From contig NC_074711.1 in assembly GCF_947242115.1 (NCBI RefSeq), positions 59,679,809 to 59,743,808 of the forward strand: DNA of 64,000 bases, in the 5' to 3' direction. Under the pieces are notes generated by a model. It had not been told where the DNA came from, did no database searches, and saw only the letters and a list, made by a program, of their open reading frames with translations. Positions 34,742-46,200 of this stretch are shown one piece after another; position 1 is the stretch's first letter, and each line of letters begins with the position of its first letter. Both the position numbers and the translations under genes were made by a program. The stretch is from Biomphalaria glabrata. Taxonomy: Eukaryota > Mollusca > Gastropoda > Planorbidae.

Positions 34742-36631
34742 TGTGAGCGTGCGACCCCAGGTGTATTTGTTATCTATTTTTATCTGTATTTCGATCTGTT
34801 TACTTTATATAGGCCAGGCTAGAATAATTTAATTTAGTGTCTTTTCTTCTTGCATAGGTCAGTGCTGTGTGTTTGTAGTTTCCGCTATTTATAACTTCTG
34901 CTAGTTTTAGTCTTTTTCTGTTATTTGTGTTTTACTCGTAGAGGAAAAGTAGTTTTAAAAATAGTTAACTAGCCTTAGAGTTGTTGGCACTGTTTCCATT
35001 TTTTTGTCCCTAGTTGGTTCTGCTTATTTTTGTCTCTGACATTAGTGCTTGATTAGTTGTTATTTTTTAATTTCAGTTTATGTGCAGGTCTGTGGGCGGT
35101 ATAGAGCCCCCATATGAGTTTAGAATAAAAATAACTTTTTATCTTCCTATTTGTATTTTTGTAAAATTAAATTTTAAGGTTCTCTTTTTAATGATGTTTA
35201 ATTTGGTATATAATGTTGTGTAGTCCGTGTCTTTAGTAATTTTCTAGATTTTATTATAGCGTACGGCTAGGTACAAATTAGGGAAATCAGTAGTCCAGTT
35301 TAGTTTTAGGTAATTAGCGTGACGTCATGCTCTCCGATATGTTCGCGCTGACCAGTTATAGCTAGCTCCGGAACCACGTTGAGCCCTCTTTTGTCTTGAC
35401 CAGTGGTCAGTGCTGACAGTAGTGCCTGTGTAAAGTTAATTGTGTGTAGTGTAATTTCAGCTGGGACCGCCTGTAAGTTGGAAAATGTTTTAATTTTTAC
35501 TTCTTTAGTTTATATTTGTATTAGTTATTCCTACATCTACTGTTTTAGTCTAGATGTAGACTGATTAGTAGTGATTAGTAGAGTGACATCACTGGCTAGT
35601 TAATTAGCCATGATTACCTCTGATGGAACCGGATGTTCCGTAAACTTGAGTAGCGTCACCCCCTTGCGTCATCCTTAATGATCCCCTTATTGTTTGTCCA
35701 TGTGTAAATATTTTATGTCCCCTATGTATTTGTATTAATATCTTATTGCTAGGATAACCACTCCATTAAGTTGGCATGTTGCCGATTTTAATTTTTAATG
35801 TAGAAGATGGCTGCGTCCTACTCAACGCTCCATGATGGCGGCTTTGTTAAGCCAAATCTAGATTTGTTATTGTTGTCTAGCCCAACTGGTGTTGTGGCAT
35901 AGACATTAACTTTTACTCAGGTATTGCTTTCATTAGCTACAGGCTGGTAGTGAATATTACCTTATGTCTGTATTATTTTGTATGTGTTAGTCTAGATCTA
36001 ATTCATTAATATTTTGTCATTATGTCTTATGTTTTATGTATTTGTAATTGCAGGCTATAATTCCTGTCGTTACATCTACTGTAACTGCCGTTACGTCTAC
36101 TGCCTAACTGTGCGGTAGTACTGTCATTATTTCCACTGCCTAGCTGCCTTTATTAGTATATTATTGCCACAGTTAAGCTGTCTGCTGTACTGTTATGTTT
36201 AGTGTTGGTATTTTTAGGTGTAATCTAGTAAAGATAGTTAGACATTTGGGTTTCTTATTAGTGTTGGTAGTGGTATAGTCAGGTTGATTAGTTGCTTATT
36301 TCTAAGTTTATTTAGTTGTTTCTGTAAAGTTTATCTTTTTTTTGTATTCATTTATATTTTTATTGCTTTGTAAGTTTGTTGTGAATAAAGTGTATTTATA
36401 TTTTGTTTTATAAATTTAGTTTAGTTTGTTCTTTTAGTCAGCTAGATTAGTTTAGTTTAGTTTAATTGTGCTGTCTGGTTGCTTAGGCGACTCTAGCCCC
36501 TTGGTCGCAGACCGAGGTGCACAGATTGGGCCCACCCAGTAGCGCAAACATCTGCCTGCTGTATAAAATTTAATGTTGAGCAGCAGTAAGAATAGGTTCT
36601 CTCCCACTCGCGCCTGCCTGACCTGCTCACA
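34742..36631 (+). mobile_element. LTR (1.9 kb) of an LTR retrotransposon fragment inside the hAT
   Basis: Begins TGTGAG and ends CTCACA. It has a TATA-like TTTATATAGG at about 34804 and AATAAAG at about 36383. It is followed at 36636 by TGGTGTCAGAAGTGGGAT, a classic LTR-element primer-binding site. A partial leader and interior follow to somewhere between about 37200 and 37800. I see no second LTR, so this is a fossil with its 5' LTR and part of its interior. Confidence 0.8.
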
Positions 36632-37800
36632 TTTTTGGTGTCAGAAGTGGGATCTGTGCTTGAGTGGCCAGACGCACATTATTTTTTTGAGGCTTTTGTT
36701 AGGTTGATTTAGGTTTTGGTTAGGCTTCGTTAGCGCATTGTTAGGATTGCATAGGTTGGTATTAGTTTTAGGTTTTGATAGCAGTAGGAATCAGTGTTGG
36801 AGAATTTATTTTGTTGTTGGTTGTTAGAATATAGAATATGGATAGTTTAGTTTGTTGTTTGAGTTTTGTTTTATGTAGTGGTCTTCGTTATGGTCAGTAG
36901 TGAGTTGGTTTTAATGTTACTTGGAGATGTAGTTCTAGGAAGTTGTTGTAGTGCGTTGTGAGGTAGTTAGTATTGTTGTTATGGGTTAGGGTTAGAGTTG
37001 AAGTGTTAGGTTAGATTGGCAGAATGGCAGCAGCGGCAGGAAGGATGCAGCGGTCCCAGGCTGATGTCGAGGTGCCTCGGAAGAGTGATCTGAGAGGATA
37101 CAAGTCTGCAGCTCTCCCATGCCTGCGGAGAGATGTCGGCCCCAGTGTTGACAGATGGCGAGAAGACTGTTCAAGTCTTGATTGATGGGAGGTCATCGTC
37201 AAACTTGGCTATCAAGTACTAATGGATGATGTGAAGCACTACTACCAGGACTTAGGCAGTTCTGGTTCTGACCTCATACAGGTAGCCATGTACTGGCCTG
37301 ACAGAATTGCCCCACTGCCACCTCTGTGTTATATAAATAACTGGGCCAGTTTGTCCTATTTAGGACGACTGACAGCCCATTTGAAACGTATAGTTTATGG
37401 CTCTCACATCTTGAGGACGCCACTGAAGAAAGTCTTCCACGCCATCTTTCTGAAGACTGTAAACCGCATGGATTTCACTCCTTACTTACTGGGTGTCCTG
37501 TGTCAGCCGCTGGTCATCTCTACTGGACAGCGGTGGTGGACCGGCCATAGATGTAGAAGTCTTCAGGAGCAGAGCAAACCTGTGGTGTCTTTTTCCTTTT
37601 TTAAAATTTTTTTATATGTTCTTACCACACTGTTCATTGTGTGGCTACTTTTATGCTTTGAATGGTTTTATGAACAGGCAAGGAAAAAAAAAGAATGGGA
37701 CGATATGGAAACGATTGTCACCCTAAACGCACGGTTAGGGCTAGCCACCATTGCAATTTACAAAACCTGATGCAAAGCAAATCTTTACAAGGACATCGCT
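36632..37800 (+). mobile_element. partial interior of the nested LTR element, right boundary unclear
   Basis: Starts at the primer-binding site. A G/T-rich leader runs to about 37020, followed by partial coding remnants from the ATG at 37024. The frame 37222-37770 (182 codons) has one hydrophobic segment near its end and no recognisable domain. I do not assign it a function. The junction back to hAT sequence could not be located. Confidence 0.4.
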
Positions 37801-37992
37801 GTCTGTAGTGCGGTCTTGCCACCGTATGTCCATGATGGAGCGCAAGCATCTTTGGTGGAAGCGCAAAAAGTTCAACCCCAAGTTCTTAAAAAGTCAAGAG
37901 TCATGGGCCCAAGCGCAGTGGGCCCCTAATGGTCGTGGGCCCGGGTTCATTGAGCCCCTTCGCGACATGGATGCTACGCCACTGCTTAAATA

Positions 37993-39405
37993 GCCGAATC
38001 CCATATATAAAGCTTAAATACAAATGTTTTATAGTATACAATATATTACTTCCTCATTAAAAAATAAAAAGAAAATTGGTCAGTACGAAGATCTACCTCA
38101 CGACATTAGTAGGCCCTACTATTAGTACAGCGCTTTCAAACTCTTGATTTAATATTGCAATATGGCACCTAAATCTAAACTTTCTATATCTATTTCTTTG
38201 ATACTGCTGGTTTGACTAATTTTTGTATAAATTTGGCAAAATGGAAACGAGGGCTTTAGCTAAGAAACAAAATCCGCAATTTAAATTCATGTTGTGGATC
38301 GCAAGATTAGTCTAATCAAATGTCTAACAAAATGTTTTTTTTTAGAAAATTTGGTGTTTCTCTTTATATTACATCACATTTTTTTAGGATGTCTTAATGC
38401 TTAAAATGTAAGCTATGGTATTAGGTATATAATAATTACATGAGCAAACATAAAGCGTAAATCAGTTTCTAAATTCTGATCTGCACAGCGATATGATTAT
38501 TATAACAAACTTGTCAGTATACTATCCTGGGGAAGGGGGGGGGGTAATATGTGATCCCAAGTTGGGCTAAATTAGGATCCCATGTCTTTTTGACTGTTTA
38601 TTTGTTTACCCCAAACTGTATCGGCACTGCCATTTCTTTGGATACATCAGCAGCGTGGAGATGTGTGGGCGATATCGTTCAGACCACAGCTAATGCCCAG
38701 GCATTCATCTCACCGAGATGATCATAGTCGCTTCGAGACTGAAGGAGGCCAGAGATCGAGAGAGAGAGAGAGAGAGAGATTTGCTTACCTTTTACATCTA
38801 GATTATTCTAGATCATACTAGGTGGTGAGTGTTCAAGCAGAAGAAACACCAAGATAATCAACTCTTATACAAGCTGACTTAGCCAATAATATTAATTAAA
38901 ATGAAGACAATTATTTCTTCTCATCAGCTCCGGCATGCGCGCGGTTCACTTTACACAGTCACTTCCTTAATTGTCTACTTAACAGAAGAGTTTATTCTTG
39001 ATAGCGTAGTCATCAGTGATTAGAAATAGGTAGACAATAGCTTTGAATGTATTGTCTGCGACCAATTCATTTTACAAACATTACTATAATGATCTTCTAA
39101 TCTCATAGATTACAGATGTTACTTCAAAAGAGAATATAATAAACTCCAGTGCATTTCATTTGCCTATCTAGACATGCATGTTAATAAGTGACTAAAATCT
39201 GCTATGTCGTGAGTTGTCCCTTGTTGATCCATGCCATAGAGATATGGAATCAGAAATATACCTTTCTGTCTTTTTTGAGTTTATTTTGTTTTCTGTGTAA
39301 ATTATGGTTTAGTGATATATATATCATTGCTACTTTACAATTATATCTTTGTGTCCTGGGGTGTCTCTAATACAGATTTTACTAATGGTGGTACTTTAAA
39401 GTCAG
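37993..39405. other. no gene seen; repeat scraps
   Basis: AT-rich. A poly-G run at about 38534 and a (GA)n microsatellite at 38757-38780. The stretch 38605-38757 (AACTGTATCGGCACTGCCAT ... CTTCGAGACTGAAGGAGGCC) is more GC-rich and looks like a dispersed repeat fragment. No exon recognised. Confidence 0.4.
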
Positions 39406-39550
39406 GTACCCTTTAGACTACTTTAGAGTTAAGTTGACTCAGGAGCGCCCTAAAAATCCAGAAATTCAAAATCTCAGTCTTCACCGAGAATCGAACCCAA
39501 GAACACAGATTCGGAAGCAAAGCGCTTAACCACTTAGCCACAGCGCCCAT
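39406..39550 (-). repeat. tRNA-derived SINE fragment
   Basis: Minus strand shows the tRNA-like head (GGGCGCTGTGGCTAAGTGG), B-box GGTTCGATTCTC and the body phrase TTTAGGGCGCTCCTGAGT. Same family as 8510-8757. Confidence 0.75.
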
Positions 39551-39665
39551 ACTATTTAATCCTACCCTTCCTTAACTCTTCCCAACATACGTCATTATTT
39601 TAAATTCATATACTAATGGATTCTATTTTGATAACTAAATATAAATACGTCAGTTCGCTCTAGAC

Positions 39666-39853
39666 CAGGAATTCTCAACCTGTGAGTCGCGACCCCCTTG
39701 GGGTTCGATTGACGATATACCAGGGGTCGCCTAAAACCATCAAAAATATATATTGTTTTTGTGTATTCTTCTATTGCTGTGTGGGTGGAGGTCGCGGCAT
39801 GGTGGGGGATTGTAAAAAAGGGGTCGCTGAGCTTAAAAGGTTGAGAACCGCTA
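39666..39853. mobile_element. 188-bp non-autonomous hAT element (MITE)
   Basis: Left end CAGGAATTCTCAACCT and right end AGGTTGAGAACCGCTA are imperfect inverted repeats of the hAT TTCTCAACC type. The perfect 8-bp duplication CTCTAGAC lies at 39658-39665 and 39854-39861. The frame over it is a chance frame. Confidence 0.92.
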
Positions 39854-39861
39854 CTCTAGAC

Positions 39862-40499
39862 AATGGGCTGAAATGTGATAATCAAATGGACCTCATTACC
39901 AAAACGAAAGGTCAAGTGATAATATTGATAGAACAACGAAAAAAACTGTCACGTGATAACCACTGTTGGTTAAAATTAGATCGTAATTTGTATAGAAGAG
40001 ATAGGGAAGCACGTGGCTCAATGTTGTTTATTTACGATTGGTGTATGAGGTCCATTCTACGATAATCTAGTAAATAGATGCTAAGTAGTTCTTTTCAAAA
40101 GTCTTTTCATATAGCGCTGAACAAAAGTTTTAGAATCGAATCTATATTACATTTCTTTCTCAATGGTATGCTTTTTAAATTGTTTTCAAAGCGGTTTTTT
40201 TTTTTTTTCAGATAAATAGATAAACAGCCAAACAGAAAAAGGTTTAAATTGAAAATGGATAGAAAGATAGATGAATGATAAATAGATTGATAGATAGATA
40301 AGGAGATATACAGAGACACAGATAGACACACACACACACACATATATTTATATGCTAATATACACAATTCTTATTTTGTACTTTTTTTTTACAAAATAAT
40401 TAATTACTGGCTTACTGGAGTATGAAATATCGCGGTTTGTGTTCTGCGTAGCAAAAGGTCACTCGTTTAGGTGTATGATCTTTAGTCCAGCTAAAACTA
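39862..40499. other. no gene seen
   Basis: AT-rich with GATA/CA microsatellites at about 40255-40345. Confidence 0.45.
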
Positions 40500-41020
40500 A
40501 TTGAGATTTATATCCAAGTAATCAAACTCGTTGCCCGTGTAGAGGTGTGGCTTGTACTCCAGCCACGTGATTGAAATTTATCTCTAAATAAGCAAACTCG
40601 TTGCCCGTGTAGAGGTGTGGCATGAAGTCCAGCCCCCTAACTCAGTTGCCTGTTGTGACCTCTAGAGAGTGCATACGTCCATCGTATCGGACTTGTGGTC
40701 ACCTGTCTATCAATGATCACAATGTGATGAACAAAACAAAAAAAAAGAGGTTGGAGTTGTTCATCTCTACTCCTGGAGATATACCTGGTTGCCAGTGTAA
40801 AGGTGTGGCTTGAAGTCCAGCCACAAATAAAGATTTACTACCAAGTAAACAAACTCAGTTCCCTCGTAGGATGTGACCTCTAGAGAGTGCCTGAAATTAG
40901 ACCTACGTCCATCGTATTTGACTGTCACCAGTCTATCAATAAACTCAATGTCATGGACTAAACAAATAAAAAGAGGGTGAGAGTTATTCAATTCTACCTC
41001 AGGAGATTTACCTGCACATG
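40500..41020 (+). repeat. local tandem duplication, unknown content
   Basis: A unit of about 200 bp occurs twice (about 40600-40795 and 40796-41010), preceded by a short third piece at about 40525. Shared landmarks: GTAGAGGTGTGGCTTG, TGACCTCTAGAGAGTGC, ACGTCCATCGTAT, GTCTATCAAT, AAAGAGG and GGAGAT.TACCTG. The minus-strand frame 40767-41042 (91 codons) has no recognisable domain. A donor-like CAGGTAAATC on the minus strand hints at a duplicated exon, but I cannot identify one. Confidence 0.7.
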
Positions 41021-41384
41021 TAGACAAACGTCTGATCAGCATGACGTAGTCAAGGAATATAACATCTTAACATGTTAACTAACTCACACAAAGGTTAAAG
41101 GTCAAGACAAATTGAAAAAATGTGAAAGCCATTGCTGCTCTTTATGTAAAGTGTATTGATAATGCAAAATTTAATTTCTATTAATATTAACACGCCTTTA
41201 TAATAAAAGATGTTTGGTTTATATTGATATAGGCCCTATTTGTTAAGCATATTATTATGTTTTAAATATAAAAAAAATAATACCTTCTATAACAGACATT
41301 AATCGAACGAGGTCTACTTTATGCATATTTAGTAGGTACAAGACGTACTTTGTACTATTCGGCCAACTTTGTGGAAGTGATATT
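41021..41384. other. no gene seen
   Basis: AT-rich unique-looking sequence. Confidence 0.4.
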
Positions 41385-41487
41385 CGGCTAGAGACGGTTC
41401 TTCTATCCGTTTCTCCCCTAATAGGATCGAACCCGGGACCTCTGTTTCAGAAGCCAAGCGTTTTATAGCTTTACCTACCTCCATGTT
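41385..41487 (-). repeat. tRNA-derived SINE head
   Basis: Minus strand: GGTAAAGCTATAAAACGCTT, then B-box GGTTCGATCC and a short body. Truncated. Confidence 0.55.
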
Positions 41488-41734
41488 AACATCTATATTT
41501 ATACTTGACCATACAACATGAAATCTTTATATTTATTGTTTGAAAATACTTTGAACCACTTTAACGTCTTCAGATCAGCATTTGTTTAATCAACATTGGA
41601 AATCCCTGACCAGTCTATTAACTAGTAAATTCATTTCATCCTAAAGATACATATCAACTTAAACTGTCAAATTTCTTGGAAATTAGTTCGATCCTTTCTC
41701 GAAATACAAGAAGTGTTACAAGACTTATATTGAT

Positions 41735-41885
41735 TTACTCGTCTGTCAGGGTGGATTCTGTCTCATTCTATTCTCCCACTTCCCATTTTTGGAAAAAGTG
41801 AAAATTTTGCACAATTATTCATTGTTGATGACATGAATGAATAGAAAAAAATCAAGAAATATTTAACAAATTAGTGCTAATTACT
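41735..41885 (+). repeat. dispersed repeat family R2, copy 2
   Basis: TTTACTCGTCTGTCAGG ... CCCACTTCCCATTTTTGG ... TTGCACAATTATTCATTGTT ... GACATGAATGAAT, in the same order as at 10190-10345. Confidence 0.6.
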
Positions 41886-42339
41886 TTTCTGTTATATAGA
41901 AAAAATTGAAATAAACCTTGCAATATTGAGAGATACGGCGCCGACTAAATGGCGCTTTGTTTTTCAAAAAAAAAGTTTTATTTATAGTTTGTGTCTACAT
42001 TTCCTTCCACCTTAAGAACGTGCAAGCTTGGAGTGGGAAATATAATAATAATAATAGTAATAATAAAAAACTTTAAAATATCAACCAGTCGGACGAGGAA
42101 TTAATTAAATAACCTTTACAACATGGTTTCATTTCTTCTTTTAGTGGTTTAGGTACGTGTGGGCGTGTGTGGGTAATCGAGACCTTTCGTTACAGATATG
42201 ATATTTAATATTATGGTTTTTGGCACATCGGCACAATTTAGGCATTGTCGTGCCCAAAATCCCTCAAGAATAAATGTCATTCAGCTAAATTATTAAAAAT
42301 AATGTCCATTCATAGCTCAAATAGTAAAATACTTCTCTC
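41886..42339. other. no gene seen
   Basis: AT-rich with an (AAT)n run at about 42040-42070. Confidence 0.4.
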
Positions 42340-42745
42340 TTATATCTGGGGGGGGGGGGGGGGGGAACAAGGAGGATGTGTTCCATGGTGAGATAACAGT
42401 CACAGTAATCACACAGTGGGGGGAGGGAGTTCTTCTTTCTTTAGCACTAAGGAGTGCGTAATGTAGGTGTGGTCAATCCTAAGTCTCGACGTGACCTTGC
42501 TTCCACGCCTTGTCAGACACTTAGATGTGGACCGCCACCTGGCATCCGCCTCCACCCGTCTAAGCTTGTTGTGGGTCTAAGCCTCGTACCGATCCTGTCA
42601 CTCGCTATCAGGCAGAGGCTATACTCTGTCCTAGGTCCAAGCTAGGAATTAGGGTTCCTGACACCGCTTGATTTAGGTCTCTCTTTGCTTCCCTGTCTGC
42701 CGCTTCGTTTCCCTCTATACCCACATGAGACCATTCGATCTAGAA
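42340..42745 (-). mobile_element. LINE remnant with RNase H C-terminus
   Basis: Minus strand reads WSHVGIEGNEAADREAKRDL (about 42665-42740), the end of a LINE RNase H domain. It is followed by degenerate C-terminal sequence including LRIDHTYVTHSLVLKKEE (about 42425-42480). The left side ends at a G-run (about 42348-42365). Frames are broken. It resembles I/Jockey-type elements with an RNase H domain. Confidence 0.75.
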
Positions 42746-42941
42746 GGCGGTAGAAGGCCTCAACATTTGCATACACAAACACATATTTGCAACATACAAA
42801 TCATGTATTAAAGACCAAAATATATTTTACATTTCTTTCATCTTGTGCAAAACATTTTAATGTTCAAATGCCTTGTATATGATATACAAACTACGATGGG
42901 TCCAGATATGTTTAAAGGAAATCACTGAGGCTTGTATAACT

Positions 42942-43035
42942 GTGTCACAGTCTGTTTTGGTTAAATATTGTTTCACTGTGTTAGAGTCTGTTTTTGTTAA
43001 AGTTTGTTTCACTGTGTCAGAAGCTGTTGATGTTG
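42942..43035 (-). repeat. 36-bp tandem repeat in the ACE 3' UTR region
   Basis: Almost three copies of a 36-bp unit (GTGTCACAGTCTGTTTTGG...), lying just beyond the ACE stop. The nearby minus-strand ATTAAA at about 42855 is a candidate polyadenylation signal for the ACE mRNA. Confidence 0.8.
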
Positions 43036-43044
43036 TCATGAACT

Positions 43045-43219
43045 CTAGTATGATGGACAGTTAGGTTGCCAGCCGATATCTTCGCCGTTTTCTTTCTTCA
43101 AGAAGTTAATCAAAGGTTTGAAGTAGTCCATTAGAGGCTGAGCGTCCATTTTGGTTTGACCAGTCATTATTTTCATAGCCACTGGCCAGGGTTGAGATCG
43201 TCCAAGTTGTAACATGTCA
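43045..43219 (-). CDS. ACE: ACE exon 13 (C-terminus)
   Basis: Acceptor GCATTTAG. Reads [15 protein letters not shown] ... [14 protein letters not shown] ... GWQP and stops at TAG (43045-43047). It ends right after the catalytic domain, with no membrane anchor. Confidence 0.92.
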
Positions 43220-46200
43220 CTAAATGCACGAGAAAAAAAATGAAAATGAGTAAGTGTACAGTTGAACTCATTATTTAAAAACTTTCAGATAAAATCCAAT
43301 TATGATCAATCAGAGGAACTATTTTCATTACGACGAAGGAGCTCTTTAAAAAAATCTTTATGATGAATTGACAATTATACTAATTATAAACCAAGAATGG
43401 GCCAGTTGTAACTCAATTTTCAGAAAAAAAAAGAACCCTTTTTATATGTTATCTCAAAATAAATTTTTGCATGCAAACATGTCATTAACATTCAGACCAC
43501 CCATGTTCCGGAGCTGAAAATAATGGCAAAACATGCACTTCTGGAGTGTCACAAGAAAATGACGACCATGACCTCCAGAGATGCATACTCATCGAAAGGC
43601 CCGAAATATACTGGCAGCGATGGTAACGCACCCCAAGACACTATATTCAAAAACAAAATAAAGTGTAGAGAGCTGACTGATCTTGAAACTACTGCGCTGT
43701 TCTTCTAAAATCTTGGACTAGTTATCTGAAGCCTCCAACATGTTATGCAAGCGTTTTGTAAATTGCGGGGCGTCCTCTCTAGGGGGCGAGGAAAAAAAAG
43801 TATTTTTTTAAATCCAAGTTGTTACAATAAGTAATTAAAGTTCGCCATTTCAGACCTTGTGATGTATGATGTATCTATGGTGCCATACAGGATGAAACAG
43901 GGTGGAGGACACGCACTAACCATGAGTTATATCAATTATATGAAGACCCACCAATAGTGAACGAAATAAAAAAGAACAGACAACGTTGGGCAGGTCACCT
44001 TGAAAGAATGTCAGACAACAGAGGGGCGAAAATTGTATACAGGCAAAAACCAAAAGGCAGGCGACCCAAAGGCAGACCCCGAATGCGATGGATAGATGAC
44101 GTGGAAGCAGATCTGAAGCAGCTTGGGGTTAGGGCGTGGAGACTAAAGGCCCAGGAGAGATCTGAATGGAAGGATGTGTTAAAGCAGGCCAGAGCCCTCC
44201 ATGGGCTGTAGCGCCACTGGGATGATGTATGATGTAAGGGTCATCTATTTCAGTGGCCCATGGATCAAGAGGGTGTTATGTGACAAGTGCTGACTCTTTT
44301 CTTATAAGATTTAATTTAACCTGTTTTGTTTTGTTTTTTAATTAGGAGGAATGGCTCCGGCTAGTTCCACGCCTTTTTACTTTGCTTTTTGGGTGTTCTT
44401 ACTAGGAAGGAGGGCCATGCAGACGTCATTATGACTACTCTCTATAATTTTAGTAGTGTAGGAACGTAGGTTTCGTTTATCGTTTATTTGATTAAATCCA
44501 TTCATGTTTAGTGGTTATAACAGCATCCTTGAGATACTGACGTTACAAACAATTATAGAAGCGGTACATATATGTAAAAAGTTTGGTAGACACTGCCTTC
44601 AGCTATTAATAATAATGTATTTAAGAAATAACTAAAAAGCTTATTTTTTAAAATACTCTCCCCTTAAGCTATTAATAATAATGTATTCAAGAAATAACTA
44701 AAAAGCTAGATTTTAAAAATACTCTCCCCATAAGCCATTAATAATAATATTTAAGAAATAACTTAAAAGCCAAATTTTAAAAATACTCTCCCCTTAAACT
44801 ATTAATAATAATGTTTAAGAAATAACTAAAAAGCCAAGTTATAAAAATAATATCCCCTTTACCTCAATTTTTTCCCAGCTTTTGTGTTGTTGTAAATGTC
44901 ACATCTGTGTAGAGGTCCTTTATACCCAGCTTCATCACACAAAGCTTTGTGGAATTGGAACTGTATCACGAAGCTAACGAAATAACTGGAAAGAAAACTA
45001 TTTTGATTATTAGAAACCTATGCACTGAAAGCAATGAACACGGACGTATTAATGTGAGACCAAACAGAACGTTAGTGTAAAATGACTTGCAGCGGGGTCT
45101 ATTTAGAATTAGTCCAATCATCCAATGACATGAAAAGACATGAAAGTTTCATATATTAAATATGTTTTTCAAATCCTTTAGATTTCTTTATTTATTGCCA
45201 ATCTGCATTTGATTGGTTCTCATTCTTTTCTTTTTCTATTCTTTTTCTCCTGTATATATATATATATATATATATGGCTTCTTCTGTCTAGGAAGACAAT
45301 GGGTGCGCCCAGATGAGTCTATGGCTTTGGTTTCGTCTTAAGACGGGGCAGAATTTGGAATGAATGATAAAGTCAATTCTGGAGCTGCAGAGTTTGCCAC
45401 AGTTCATAAATGTATATGCACCTGTTTTAGGGCTAGATGACAGTGCAGCTTTTTTATTTCTCTTGACTAATGCAGCTTCGTTTCTTTTGCTCTCGGCAAA
45501 TGTCGTACCAGCACGCACAGTCTGTCTCCATGCTGTCTTCTCACACATACTTTCGTTGATGCCTGTGGTTCTCATGTCTCGCTTTCAGACATCTCTGGCG
45601 GCCCCTGGGTCTGACTCCCTCCGCAAGCTCAGCGTATAGGATGTCTTTTGGTATTCTTCCATCTGGCATGTGGGTGACATGTCCAAGCCAGCGTAGTCTT
45701 CTATGTGTCAGAAGAGCATAGATGTTGTGTATATTAGCCAGTTTCAAAACATACTGTTTGGATACATGATTCCTCCCAGAGATGCGTTGCAGGCAGCGTA
45801 AAGGAAAGCTATTTAATCTATGCTCGTGACGCATGTAAGTTTCCCAAGTCTCACTACCATAAAGAATTGTGGTCAGAACACATGTATTGTAGACTAGACT
45901 ATAGCTCTACAATTATCGATAATTCTTGAATATTCTGGAAAAATTCCCAATGATAGTCATAGAAACGTATATTCCTCAATTGATAACAATATAAATGTTG
46001 CCATGTTCATGCAGTATTATTCAGTTTTCTATATGTCACATGTCAAAAATTAACCTTGGTTAAACCACACTGTACTTGATTGAACTTTAATATAAACTTC
46101 AAATAGCCTTTAGAAATGCGTGGTTTCAGTGGCGTTCTAAAATCCTTAAGTTAAAATCATAGAAACCGAGATCCCTCGATTTGGAAGCTAAGCTCCTTAC

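Larger units (their letters stand above)
33068..37984 (-). mobile_element. hAT DNA transposon, degenerate, containing an LTR-element fragment
   Basis: Terminal inverted repeats start CAGTGGCGTAGCAT at both ends, with GTGGGCCCGGGTTCA just inside. A perfect 8-bp duplication CTTAAATA lies at 33060-33067 and 37985-37992. The minus strand retains transposase scraps at about 33590-33640 (GQSYEGASNMIG, then a stop, then NGF), the typical hAT DGASNM-NG segment. The reading is broken by stops. The nested LTR fragment from 34742 makes up much of the length. Confidence 0.85.

Noticed and set aside
37222-37770. 182-codon frame with a hydrophobic segment
   Set aside because: No recognisable family, and it sits in the unclear tail of a nested LTR fragment within a hAT. 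Not called as a host gene.
42857-43039. Minus frame with repeated DTVKQ-LTKTD
   Set aside because: It is the 36-bp repeat just after the ACE stop codon. It would only be coding if the stop at 43045-43047 were bypassed, for which there is no evidence.
45364-45639. 91-codon forward frame
   Set aside because: Antisense of the LINE tail at 45240-45905.
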